Shown here: positions 36,801 to 47,935 of the stretch, in pieces
Position numbering within the stretch: position 1 is the first letter of the stretch
How the letters are laid out: every line of letters starts with the position of its first letter
Assembly: GCA_013398295.1 (NCBI GenBank)
Contig: VZSF01008750.1
Coordinates: 1,139 to 65,138, forward strand
Source of the DNA: Chionis minor
Lineage: Eukaryota; Chordata; Aves; Charadriiformes; Chionididae
Reading direction: 5' to 3'
Length of the DNA: 64,000 nt
The notes under the pieces: model-generated
The model's database searches: none
What the model was told of the DNA's origin: nothing
What the model saw: the letters and a program-made list of their open reading frames with translations, nothing else
Position numbers and translations under genes: made by a program

Positions 36801-37451
36801 TGAGCATATAGTACAAAAATTCCCACTGAAGCCAACAGAAGTTAAAATCCCTTTTACTTGAGGTGCTCGGTGCTTTGTAGGATCAGAGAATAAGCAAGGC
36901 TTACAAATTAATACAATCAGAGTGGGTTGGGTTTTTTTAGCTGTACCTTTTTAACCATACAGGAATCTTTAATGCCACCTTTTAAAAAAAGTCTGACTCT
37001 AAGAGGATAAGCATAATACAGCAAGTTTTGAAAAATTCCCTGACTCCGTGGCACCACAGATTCAAGTCTCGGGGTCACTGAACCCTTCACCTTTCTCAGA
37101 TAGATAAGATGACTACTGCAATATTTAATACAAGATAAGCCACACAAGCATTTGACCTCTCAGACAGCTTACAAACCCAAGAGCTTGTGTAACCTGAACC
37201 TCTGCAAGGAAATGGATATTTCTGCGTTCTCCCATAACTCCGTGAACTGGGGACTTTGGAAACATCAAATATCATAAAACGTGCTAACGTTATTAGCCAG
37301 CAATACTACTGAAAATGTTTCCTTAAGCTGTATCCTCCAGTATCAATGGCCAAACCGTCCGTTCACCCAGGTACGACCACCAGGCTGAGCTCTGGTGTCC
37401 ATACACCTGCAAAGCTCCGCTCCAGAAGTAGCTGCACATCGGAGGCAAACA
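33873..37451. other. Non-coding; possible conserved element near 35760-36010
   Basis: One old CR1 tail (34586) and a short ancient repeat piece near 36810. The rest appears unique. No gene recognised. Confidence 0.5.
34586..34930 (-). mobile_element. Old CR1 3'-end relic
   Basis: 'aggactggccatattgatc' and 'aaaccaaaggtccatgcca' begin the segment; further right come 'ttgaaagtccctgatagg' and 'agtaccacagcttaattac', then 'gcatgaaagaaattcgcatg'. The order and spacing resemble the 3' end of the same long CR1 family seen at 22022, in the same - orientation. It is strongly diverged. Confidence 0.65.
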
Positions 37452-37925
37452 GTAGGTACGTAAGAACACCAGATAGCTCTACTAGGTCACACCATGTGCC
37501 ACCTCGCCCAGTTCCCTGTCCCTGGCAGTGGCCAAAGGCAGATGCCTCGAATACAGAGTAATAACATATCTAACAGGTCCTTGCTATGGTGTGCACACTG
37601 CCAGAGACTGCTCTGGCCTCTGACGATTTATGATTCAGCCTCCCCATGAGCCACGGGTGGCTTCTACCTGTTTAACAACTGTGTAGTCTCTCCTCTGAGC
37701 TTCCATCACCCACCACCTCTGTGCCGAGCAGCCTGCCTAGGTATTACGTGAAAAATTGCCACTACTTCTTCGTTTTGACCTGCCACATGTTGCCCTCCTT
37801 TGATACTGGTTCATGTATGCAAACAACGAACAATCAGCCCTTACTCATTCTCCTCACGCCAGTCAGGGTTTTACAGACAGCTCACACATCCTCTCTCTGC
37901 CATCCCTTTCCCAGACCAAAATGTT
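37452..37925 (-). mobile_element. Old CR1 3'-end relic abutting the 38-kb CpG island
   Basis: The segment contains 'cgtaagaacaccagatagc', 'ctaggtcacaccatgtgcc', 'ggcagtggccaaaggcaga', 'gtattacgtgaaaaattgcc' and 'ccagtcagggttttacagac', in the order expected for a reversed CR1 3' end of the type at 22022. It runs up to the start of the CpG island at about 37950. The copy may therefore have supplied the DNA into which, or next to which, the promoter sits. Confidence 0.7.
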
Positions 37926-37949
37926 TTAACGCTGGCGTTTGTACCCTTG

Positions 37950-38480
37950 ACTGAGGCGGCGACCAGCTGGCGTTGGCCAGTTTGTCCCTGGCTGCTGCGG
38001 TGGCGGCGGGGCAGCCCCTGTGCTGGCGGCAGGAGCCCCCTGTGGCCCCCTTCATGTGGCAGTCAGGAACCGGCCCCGACCGGTCGGCCCCGGAACAAAC
38101 CCACCTGAGCTGCCAGGGCTGCTGCATGGCGGGCGTCCCTGCCAGCAGCCAATCAGGGTGGTTGCGCTGGAGACAGGGGCCAATCCCAGCGCAGGAGGCA
38201 GCTGCCCCAGCCAATGGGAAGTGGCTGAGACCACAGGGGCCGCGCCTGGGCAAGGAGGCAGGCGAGATGGCCGCCCCGCACGGGCCGTTGGGTGCCAGGG
38301 GGATGCCGAGGCGAGAGCCAGCAGCCAGGAAGCCGGTGTAAGCCTCGGGTGGGGAAGCAAACCAGCACGCCACCAGCGCTGCAGGCCGCAGGCTGGCTGC
38401 CGATGGCGGCAGAGGCCTCACCTCCCACTGCGCTGGGAAGCGACAAAGTGTGAGGTGCTGGCGAGGGCAATGAGGACCAC
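37950..38480 (+). promoter_or_regulatory. CpG island with three CCAAT boxes: promoter of an unassigned transcript
   Basis: A CpG- and GC-dense block about 21 kb upstream of LSM6. Three CCAAT boxes on the + strand lie at 38149-38153, 38180-38184 and 38211-38215, each spaced exactly 31 bp from the next. The flanks (AGCCAATCAGG, GGCCAATCCC, AGCCAATGGG) fit NF-Y sites. Multiple CCAAT boxes about 31-33 bp apart are characteristic of NF-Y-driven, often cell-cycle-linked promoters. Downstream lie a YY1-like GAGATGGCCGCC at 38265-38276 and a possible splice donor GT|GTAAGC with GT at 38338. A start in the 38240-38300 range on the + strand is inferred. No TATA box is seen. I cannot name the gene; it could be a long non-coding RNA or a remote first exon. 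Long frames on both strands here are GC artefacts. Confidence 0.65.
38267..38337 (+). other. Possible first exon downstream of the triple-CCAAT promoter
   Basis: An ATG in the context GGCGAGATGG begins a 24-codon frame (MAAPHGPLGARGMPRREPAA..) that stops at 38339. If the donor GTAAGC at 38338 is used instead, 71 nt of frame would splice onward in phase 2. The position, about 50-120 bp after the last CCAAT box, is right for a first exon. No downstream exon could be paired with it, so this may equally be part of a non-coding first exon. I recognise no protein family. Confidence 0.2.
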
Positions 38481-39821
38481 AGTGTGATACCGAGCTTGCG
38501 TTCAGAAATTATTTTGCATTCCCCACTTGCAGCTTCACCCATGGCACTTCCTTTTCTAACAATCCCTTGTATAATTTGCCTTCTCTCTTTTTTTTTTTTT
38601 TTCCTTTTTTTTCCCCCCCACATGCTGCTCAGGACTGAGCTGATATTTTCACTAACGACACACTAAGATCCCGCTCCCAAATGACAACAGGCTGCTTAAG
38701 AACAATTATTTTGTATGGGAGGTCTAGATGTTGTCCCAGGTACCTCACTCTGTTTTGGCATCTACCTGGGTGGTGTGGCAAACAGCCTTCCTGTTTGGTC
38801 AGATAGATGAACATAAAGTTCTTCTCTTCGTTAGAAGAAACAACCAGAGAGGAAAACCAGATAGCCAAGAACATCCATCTTGTGTGATTTTGCTGTCCGA
38901 GCGTTGCCCTGGTGGCATTTTGCATATACGCAAGCTCCAATCCACCAGAGAAGGAGAGCGGGAGAAGAGGGAAAGCTGCCGGTGGGCAGCAAGGACAGCC
39001 ACAGGCCTGGCCATGCTCCACGGACTCTCCCATCCTCCCTTAACCCCTTGGCCGGCAGTCCTTGGATTTTCATACAGCTTCTGTTCAAGTGTTTCTATTC
39101 ACATGAAGTAGGTCTAGTTTCAGAGTACATTAACCCTGTCTTCCCCTGAGACAAGGTTTCTGGTAGCGGCTGCTGTCACAGAAGAAAGCAATCAATGCCC
39201 GAGGAGAGGTATTAGGGCTTGCCTGCCAGCTTAGCTCAGGCTGCGGTACCTCTGATGTACCAGCGGATGCTGTCATTCGTACTACTGTGTCATCCAAACC
39301 TGCTCCGAAAAGAGTTGTTCCCTGTTGGTGAGGACACAAATGGCTTGTCTATAGTTGACGCTCTGGTAGTGCTAAATGTAGACTGGTAATACCGGAAAAA
39401 TCCCCAGCGCAGACGATCTAAGACAGCCACAGAAATAATCCACCAAATTTCAATAAACGTATGCAAAGAATTACTATTTCACAAGCAGTAATTCCTTATG
39501 AAAGCATTTCTGCACTTCAGGGTGCACTTCAAATGCCTCTTGAAGTCCAGGACAAAGATTCTTGTCTTAATCCCAATGTCCTCTAAACAGCAATGGAATT
39601 TTGAAATTGCCTGTAAATTGTCAGAAACTTGGTGGTTTTTCTCCCCCCTTCTGTTGTGGCATCAGCAGAAACTACAGATGACAACAATTCAAACTGCATA
39701 GTTGGAACTAACGTTCTCATCCTAATCTAGTTTTAAACAACAAAGAGTGTCTTTTTTAGCGTGATTTATGAAAGCTTCTGGAGAAGCCAGGACCACTTCA
39801 AACCACTTTGACTGAGAAGAC

Positions 39822-39840
39822 AAAAAAAAAAAAAAAAAAA
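39822..39840. repeat. Poly-A run (A19)
   Basis: Nineteen A after 'actgagaagac'. No AATAAA lies within 40 bp upstream, so it is a simple repeat. Confidence 0.9.
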
Positions 39841-41130
39841 TCACAACTAAAAAATTTTTAGGAAAAAGTACTGGATGTAAATTAATGAATAATTTTGATA
39901 TGTTTGTAACACTATACTTATTTGATAAAAAGAAAAAAAATTTGAAAATCTTCCATTTCCACTATTATTGCATTTGTCTGCACAAATAAATTAATTCCTC
40001 TTCCAATTCAGTCCTAGCACAGACAGCACTGTTTGTACTAGCAAGTAGCAGGAAAATATATGTAACTGTTTGTGACTGAGGCTATCTAATCAAGGACATA
40101 TTTTTGGTACTGAAAACAAGTACAGCAATAGTTTTATCTAGCCCACATTATTTTATTTTTTTTTAAGAATGGAAACTATGGTACACTATGGATGATCACG
40201 TGGGGTTATGATGTACTGGAACAAACTTAGATTTGGGTGTTTTTAACTAAATGATTGTCAGTGTAGGTTATTTTTCCACATTTTAACTGCAGTTGCATGA
40301 ACTCTTCCATGTGTTATTGCAAGTTGATTCAAACATTTTTGTCCAAACCACTTCACACTACATAATTCAACATTTAAAAGACCTGCAATCAAACTAATGT
40401 ATTGCTTTTTTTACATTAAGCTTGGTGCTAACCAGCACAGTCCCAAATCTGAAAACACTTTACTTAAACCATGCAAATAGTCACAATTACTTCAGTAGGT
40501 CTACTGACATAATTAAACAAGTGTGGTTTCAGGTTCATGACCTTGGCGAATCTACACCAGCTCTTTGCCTATGCATCCTGCAGGTATATATTGGCTGCAA
40601 AATGCTCCTGGCAGAGTAAGAGATAAAATCCACCGACTGGACAACTGCTTGCGAGAGGGATAAATATAATCAATTTGCCAGAGGTACTTCCTTTGTGTCA
40701 GACTGTTGCACACAAAAAGGCTTGACAACCTATGCCTTCAAAACCAACGATTCAAGGTGGCTAAGATCAGTTTGCTCAATCTGACATAATGACAGAGGCA
40801 ATGAATTGACCTAGATTCAGATACAAAGGTTATTTATGTGTAAATGTTACATATATTACTAAAGTTACAGGAAGCTCTTAAAATTAAAATTAGCATTGCA
40901 TAGTAATGGTTCCAAATATGTGTGTAACGAACAATAAGTTGCCTGTAAGATCCCCTGAGCCTGATGGCAGTGACAGTAAACTGCTGCTGCTATAGTCCAG
41001 GCTGACAAAGGGACAAATATGATGTAGCTAGCAGCAAGTCACCTGCTCTCTTCTTGTTACCTATAAGCCAGCACTAACTGGGTATTATCGCTGAATATGT
41101 AAATGCTGTGCTTTTTCTATAAATATGCGC

Positions 41131-41177
41131 ATTAATATATATATATATTTCATATATATAATACATACACACACATA
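41131..41177. repeat. (TA)n / (CA)n microsatellite
   Basis: Alternating TA runs separated by 'tttc', passing into 'atacatacacacacatac'. A simple sequence repeat. Confidence 0.95.
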
Positions 41178-43039
41178 CTTAAATGAAACAAAATACTCTA
41201 GATGAGGATTCCTTGGCCATCTAGAATTTACAGACCCCTCATTGCCTTCTTCCAAAATGCACAGCTCTGAGGTGATTGCTTTCATTAATTTTCCCCAAGC
41301 AGAGCTTTTCTTTCACTTTTCTTGGGTGATTTTTTGAGCTGAGCTTCTAGGTAAGCTTTGTTACAGACATGGATAAACCAGTTGTAGTTTAATGTCATAC
41401 CTTTCCATGAGCTGCTACTCCATGGATTACTCACTGCATTGATCTTGGTGGATGAAGCCAGTATGGGGACTGAGTTCCTGCAACAGCAGAAGACAAAGCA
41501 CCGCTGAGTTAATTTCTATTGCACTCCTCACTGGAGAGTGGTAAACTAATATTTGAGCTGCTGGTGGGACAGACTCCAGCTCTTCTCCTGTAAACATATT
41601 TAAAATGGCAAGAGAGAATGTTTCCAACCTTTTATTGCAAAGGGCCTCTTACACCAAGGTTTCATTTTTAAATCTTTCATATTAAATCAGTGAGTGACAT
41701 ACTAGACTTCTTATTGTGTCGTGTCTGGACTTTATATTCTGTGGTGTTCTATATTATCTTAAACTTTTTTCCCTTTTGAGCAAGATGGTTATGGCAATGT
41801 TAACAAGGAGTTGACACCACAGAGTTATGTCTCCTTTACCCTATATTATTTAGTTCGCATGCAACAAATGGTATATATGAAAAATAAAGAAGAAATCCAC
41901 TTTTAAACATTGCATTAGGGTGTTGAGCTAAAACAATGTTTCTTTGGAGAAATGGGATTATAATAATTTTAATATGATGGCAAGATCTGAGGAAGTTGGA
42001 TTTGATTTTACAGTGGCTAATAGTAGCTAAATATTTCAATGTAGACATGCTACATTTTAATGTAGACATTAAATAGACACGTTTTCTGTCCTGAGGTCAC
42101 AAAACAAAGAAGGGAAAGATAACTATGGAGGAGATTTCAAAAGTTCAGAGTGACGTTTAGGTGAGCAGCTTTTGTGAATATTGAATATTTTTGTACCTTT
42201 GGAAATTGCTTCTTTCATAAAATAATTGTGATTTTTTTTTTTCAGGTAATCAGAAATCTTAATAATAATGTAAATTAATTTTATTCAGGGTTTTCATATT
42301 AAAAAAAATAACATATTTAGTCCTGATACATTTAATAATATGCTCTGGGGAGGAAAATTAAGGGGGCAAGGGAAATGTACATGCAAGCAGGGTGAAGCAG
42401 CATGAAAGTTCTCTTGGACAACAGCATTCTAGTGGAACCGGCTCAAATAATCAAGAGCACAGGAGAGACAATCTGATGTAACTGGGCTCAGGTTTTCTCT
42501 CTCAATAAGCAGGGTTCAAACATAATGGGAATCAGTGAACAGAAACTTCAAAATATTTACACATATCCACACAACGCAAAAAAGTTCACATCCATAATTA
42601 ATGGTCATTTAAAAAAAAAAAAAGTCAAAGCAAAAGCTGAAGCAGATTCTCTAGGCCAAGCTGAATTTAAATTAGGGCGGACTACTGCTGCGTTTGACAG
42701 TTGAGTCCAAAATTTGGCTCAACTCTAGTTAAAGCATAATCTGAGAGACAGCCTCTTTTTATTACAACTTTCAGCTGAATCATTTAGTTAGGGGAAGAAG
42801 CACGATTCTGGCATCGTATCTTAAAATATGAAAATCACGAGATCATTCTTATAATGTAAAAGGGTAATATCAGGCTCATTTATTAATCTCCAGTTTGCCT
42901 AGGATATTTTTTTTGTCCAGGAAACATACATGTTACAATGCTTAGCATCCTGTAAGACTTACAGCAGCAGTAGTCCTACAGTTGCCTTCTCAAAAAACCA
43001 TTGCAGGGTGTGTAACCTTGCTAACTTTCCTTTTTTTTT

Positions 43040-43085
43040 TTCCATTTTACAGATGGAATAACTGAGAAGGCTTATGCCACTGACA
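43040..43085 (-). repeat. Short MIR-like relic
   Basis: 'ccattttacagatggaataa' followed by 'ctgagaagg' is the well-conserved reversed MIR segment 'ccattttacagatgaggaaactgagg'. Resemblance fades after about 45 bases. Confidence 0.5.
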
Positions 43086-43599
43086 AGCTTGTAATTGTTC
43101 AAACTTGTCAAAGGCATAAATGACTGGTTGCCAAACTGTGATGTACCTACAAGTAGTTGTATATAAACTACTTCTGTCTGGTGTATGATGTCAACTTGCC
43201 AATGCCAATGAATCGACCCTCTAAGACAGTCTCCAAAGTGGGGTGCACACAAGACAACCCATTGGGATGCAGGAAGAAATTTTTTTGTGTATGCCATTAA
43301 TAAATAATAATTTTAAAAATATTTCATCTATTTCATCTTTGGCTTATCCTTTTTTAATTTCTATTTTGTCTATGTTTTATAATGCACATCATGTATCAGT
43401 ACCGTAGTACATTTATAAATAAATAATTATACATATACTGGGGGAGCATGATCAAAATTTTTTTGCTGACAGGGGTGCACGATCAAAAAATTTGCAGACC
43501 ATTTTTTTAAGGATCAGTCCCTAAATGACCAAATTGGGACTCCCATAATTTGACAATTCTCCTCTGAAAAGTTGACAAATGTCTCTTGGGGCTTCATGC

Positions 43600-43660
43600 A
43601 AAGATCACTGAAATAAATGGAAGCCTTTCCAAAAACTTCAAGTGGGTTTGGATCAGGCCC
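43600..43660 (+). repeat. Ancient repeat with the GGATCAGGCCC end
   Basis: 'aataaatggaagcctttcc' followed by 'aacttcaagtgggtttggat' and 'caggccc' resembles a widespread old amniote repeat built from 'attgacttcaatggg' and ending 'ggatcaggccc'. Similar short pieces sit near 36810-36865, 53871-53945 and 55995-56028. Confidence 0.45.
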
Positions 43661-45477
43661 ATAAGAATGGCAGCAGCAGAGGTAAGAGTACGTATCTGGC
43701 ATTCTGAACCCTACTCATACAGCCCTGCTGACGTTGCACTCCGTAAAGCATTGTACAGATGGAAAGGAAGGCAAAAGTGGTTACGTGTAATTCTGCATAG
43801 CAAGAGAGTAGTTTTATGGCGAATACATAGATCAATATGCAAATTACGTATTGATACGGGGCAAGAGAAACACTTCTTGGATCACAGTAAAGGGTATACT
43901 TAGCAAAACATAAATTTAGCTGTCAGCTATGTACTTTTTCTACTGTTATACAACATAATCATAAAAAATAGAACACTTGACACTGCTATTGTAAAATAAG
44001 CAAGTACACAGCCCACAAGTTTTGACAAACGATTGCATTCTATTATCCTAAAAATAGATGCTATCTGATTCCTTAGCCCAGGAGTTGTCCCCTCAGGAAC
44101 ACAGCATTGTTGCTAACAAGAGGCACTTTGTGGTACAAGACAACAATCCTTTTCTTTTATTATTGACGGCTACGTTTGTGTGGCATTGATCAGCACCAGT
44201 TTCTCGCTGACCACAGTGCCACAGCTTAAACAGGAAGTGCTCTTTTACTTGATGCCAATCACCCCGTCCCTCAAGCAGGTCAGAGGGACATTCTTTTCTG
44301 GGATCTGAATGATTAAGAAGGGCACCTGAAATACAGCTATCGCCGCTGCTGCGCTCTGGAAGTGTTGCGATGTAATGCAACATTTTTATGCACCCGAAAC
44401 AGTTCTATCACTAAAAAAAAAAAGGTAGGCGCATTTATTCAAATGTCTAAAATCAATCATCAGCTACCAGGAATAGATCATGTCTGAAAAGCTATTCCTT
44501 ATCCTCCTCAGTTTCAATAGTAACTCTGCTGTAGGCCTGTCTCTAACCGGCGTAAGCGAATGGGAGGGTCAGAATGAGGAAGCTCAGAGCATCAGCATGT
44601 TTTCCTTGCTGTGGACCTCCCTCCACTAATCGAAACTTCTTTCAAGATCTCTCAGCTGGCTTTTGAGCTCCACACAGAGCTACCGCAGCCCTTCCCAAAC
44701 AAAATTTTGCGTTGCACCAGATGCAAAAAGGTGACTGACGCTCCAGAACATCTTTAATTAAATAAAACACATGGTTATTAATAATATTTAATTATAGAGG
44801 ATATCACTGAAATTACATTAGCTCTAGAAGAACGCGCAAATATAAAACCAGGGCAGCATTTTAGCACTGACACACTACTCCTTCGCTTTCGTTAATAAGA
44901 TCAATAGGACATTGACCGATGGGTCTGCACTGGACTGTTCTCTAGGTACTGGCACACTTGTGCTATTGGCGGCTGCTGTCATTTCAATCTGCACACAAGG
45001 GACGGACTCAAATGATTTCAGAGGGTGCAGAGGGGCTCATTCATTACTCTGGCCTCATAAAAGCTTACTCTGCTGCAAACACGTAACTGGCTACACCTAT
45101 TTTAATGTAATTGAAAGACTGCATAAATCAACATTGCAACAAGTATCTCCCTTTAGATATACCTGCTAACGATCTTTCCTTTCCTTGGTGTCAGGTCACA
45201 ACATCTGGTTGGCTTCCAGGCCAGCAGAGGCAGCAGAAGCCTGTAGCCCGGACAGCCCAGCGGCTACAAGGGCTCTCTGGCATCACCAAGCTGTTTTAGC
45301 CTTGGCTGCTGCTCAACGGACCTGCAGGTCTCCACGCTCCTGGCAGAGCTGGCAATGCCGATACACCTGCACCTCTCTGCTGTCCTGCCTCAAAGATCAC
45401 CGCTATCGTTAGCGTAGTGAAGAGGCCCTGTCGCCGCCTCCAAGCGCTTTACGACGACAATATATTTTCCTTAGGGT

Positions 45478-45575
45478 AAGTCCCATTATGCCCTTTTTAT
45501 AAAAAGGGAAGCCAAGTCACAAAATGTTTAGGTGGCTTATCCAAGATTACAAAGCAGCATTGAAGTGGTAATTCT
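45478..45575 (-). repeat. MIR-like ancient SINE relic
   Basis: 'gggaagccaagtcacaaaat', 'ggtggcttatccaagattac' and 'aaagcagcattgaagtgg' match the reversed MIR core in order, with a short T/A insertion near 45495. It lies just right of a GC-richer patch (45240-45420). Confidence 0.55.
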
Positions 45576-46601
45576 TATGTAACTCTTCGGGAAGGCAGCG
45601 TATTTCACCGAATCCCGCTGCCTCCCAACCATAAATAATGATACTTGGATTCAGCACTTTCAGAGCAGAGCTATTCTGTCCCTGACTGATGGCTAATGGA
45701 ATCAACTGCTTTCATCCTCCAAAATCTGAAGAGAAATAGGGTGTATCTCAAGCTTATTTTATGAGTGAGGCCCCTGTGGAACAGATAACAAGGTGGTGGC
45801 TCCCAGGAAACTTTTCACTGTAAGCTTAAATAGGGAATTTTCTGGAGACATACGTATCATATTTAAAACCAGGAACTCCAAGGAAGCACAGACTGGCAAA
45901 AGCACACCATGAAGAAAAGGACTAGGTAGGTCTAACTCATATATCCCTGTTCACAACCAACTGCACCCCCAAAAAGCCTTTGGGCTTGCACACGAGGTGG
46001 GGCAAGGCTGCTGAGGCTTTTGAGGGCAGTCTGTCAGACACAGACAGGTGGACCCCAAAGTAGTGCACTCGGTATCCAGGTTCATCTGCTACCTCTTCAC
46101 CACCAGCACCCCGTTCTGCAGCTCCCAGAGGTGAACAAGGGGAAGGGCACAAAGCCTACTGTACACCTTCGCAAGGTTTATGTTTATCTGAACATGGTTT
46201 CTATTATTGTTTTATAGTCTGGAGCATGTCAACAGGAGATAAAGAGGAAATATGGTTGAGTAATTAAATTATCCATACTGCTGAGCAAGCCTATTTCAGT
46301 CCACTGTGGTTTAAATTTGCCACCTGACATGATAAGGTAGAAAAGGTTATGTTCGTCTTCAGCTCAAAATGCACCTGTCTGGAAAGCCCTAGTATCCCTC
46401 ATTAAAAGGGACCTAGCATTGAGGTTAATACTAATATGTTCCCCCGGAGCCATGACTGTGGTCCCTCATTACCATTATCCTCTGAATGTTGTTCTAAACA
46501 CCGGCACCCTAATTGATAAACAGACTCAGCCAGTTTCAGACCTCAGAGACAAGCAGCTAGAATTTGAGATAGCTACCCTTTGAAACAGGCAAGGAGAGCA
46601 A

Positions 46602-46621
46602 TTTTTTTTTTTTTTTTTTTT
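46602..46621. repeat. Poly-T run (T20)
   Basis: Twenty T between 'gagagca a' and 'gcattaggtgtctgcag'. No polyadenylation hexamer is obvious close by on the - strand, so it is treated as a simple repeat. Confidence 0.9.
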
Positions 46622-47794
46622 GCATTAGGTGTCTGCAGAACTTTAATCAATCTTCATATGGTGCCAATACTTCACAGATAGACCTACAGTGCTAAGGGAA
46701 ATGGGTTATCTTTTCCCACTGTGAGCTGCTATTTCTGAGGAACATTTAATGCGAGTCTGAAGTAACCGTGCAATCTGAATTTGAAAGGACCATTAACCAG
46801 GAAAAATTAACAAAATACATAGAAATGACTGAGCTCAGATGGCCAGTTTTCCAGCTATGACCTTTAATTCTCCATAAAGAGAAGGCGCTTAAAAAAGTCA
46901 AACAATCTCACCAATCTGGTTATTTAAACAGAATAGTGAATGATGCTGTGTGTGTCGAAGGAATCCAAAAGCAGTTTGGGGGGAAGAAAAAAAAATGCAG
47001 TTATAACCCAGCCTTATTTAATATTCATATTCAAGCACATGGTATATTAATTCATGAACCTTATACTGTGAGCCTAGTGTAAATATGTAATCACACTAAA
47101 CATACAGATAAATAAAAATAAACTGTGAATGAAATTATTTTTCTCCAAAAAATCTATCAGAATACTCAACATACACATATGTTACGTATAGTTAGAGAGT
47201 GTAAGCATGCAAGCACGGTCTTAAATAACTTGTACACCATATTAAGTTACTTAGATGAGACTCAAACATCAAAAATTCAGCTCAAATACAGGCTTTATTT
47301 CAGAGGCGCATAGAGTCCAAACCAGTCTGTTCATTTCAGACTGCCTGAACTAGGTACATGTGTCCTCACTGACAACTTTCAACACAATATGTGCTCGCCG
47401 ACACTAAATGTTTGTCTGAGTCATGGCCAGAGCGAACAGATGAGTTGAACTTCATGCACCAAATATCAGTGAACCAGTACTGATGTTCATAGGCAAAAAA
47501 AATTCATTCATTCAAGTGTTCTTTCCCTACGCCATCTAAATGTTATTCAACGCACAGAGATTTGTCACCCACTTCAGGGTACAATCCTCATTCTCTGAAA
47601 GGCATTATATACCTGCTGAATATGTGAAGCCTTCTGAGTTTTTAAAGCTAATGACAACAAGCAAGTTGTTAATCAGATACGAGTTTAAACCCAAGGCTTT
47701 TTAAAGAAGGAATTTATGAGTTCCTGGTCCAATATACATTTATTTAAAAATTGTACTATCATAGCACCTAATGATCCAAGTCACAGGCCATCAC

Positions 47795-47935
47795 TCTCTT
47801 GCACTTGGCACTGTATAAGCACACACAGAAGCCAAGCACATTACCCCCATAGTTTACAATTCAGTTATAAACAAAGATACAATAGAGGGGTACGGCATGG
47901 AAAACACAGGCAAATAATGAGATTGGTTGATGTAA
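47795..47935. repeat. Ancient amniote SINE-like relic
   Basis: 'ttggcactgtataagcacac' followed by 'cccccatagtttacaattc' and 'ggaaaacacaggcaaataat' resembles the 'gcgctgtacaaacac...gagcttacaatct' portion of the same old repeat family as at 21190. Confidence 0.4.

Noticed and set aside
38303..38341. MPRREPAARKPV in the 38-kb island as the start of ZNF827, whose N-terminus I recall as beginning MPRRK
   Set aside because: Only four residues agree, the frame stops eight codons later, and the strand is the opposite of that expected for ZNF827. Treated as coincidence in GC-rich DNA.
37882..38623. Open frames of 100-179 codons in both strands of the 38-kb island
   Set aside because: Several overlapping frames are open together, as expected from GC content. 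No domain, and no agreement with splice sites.
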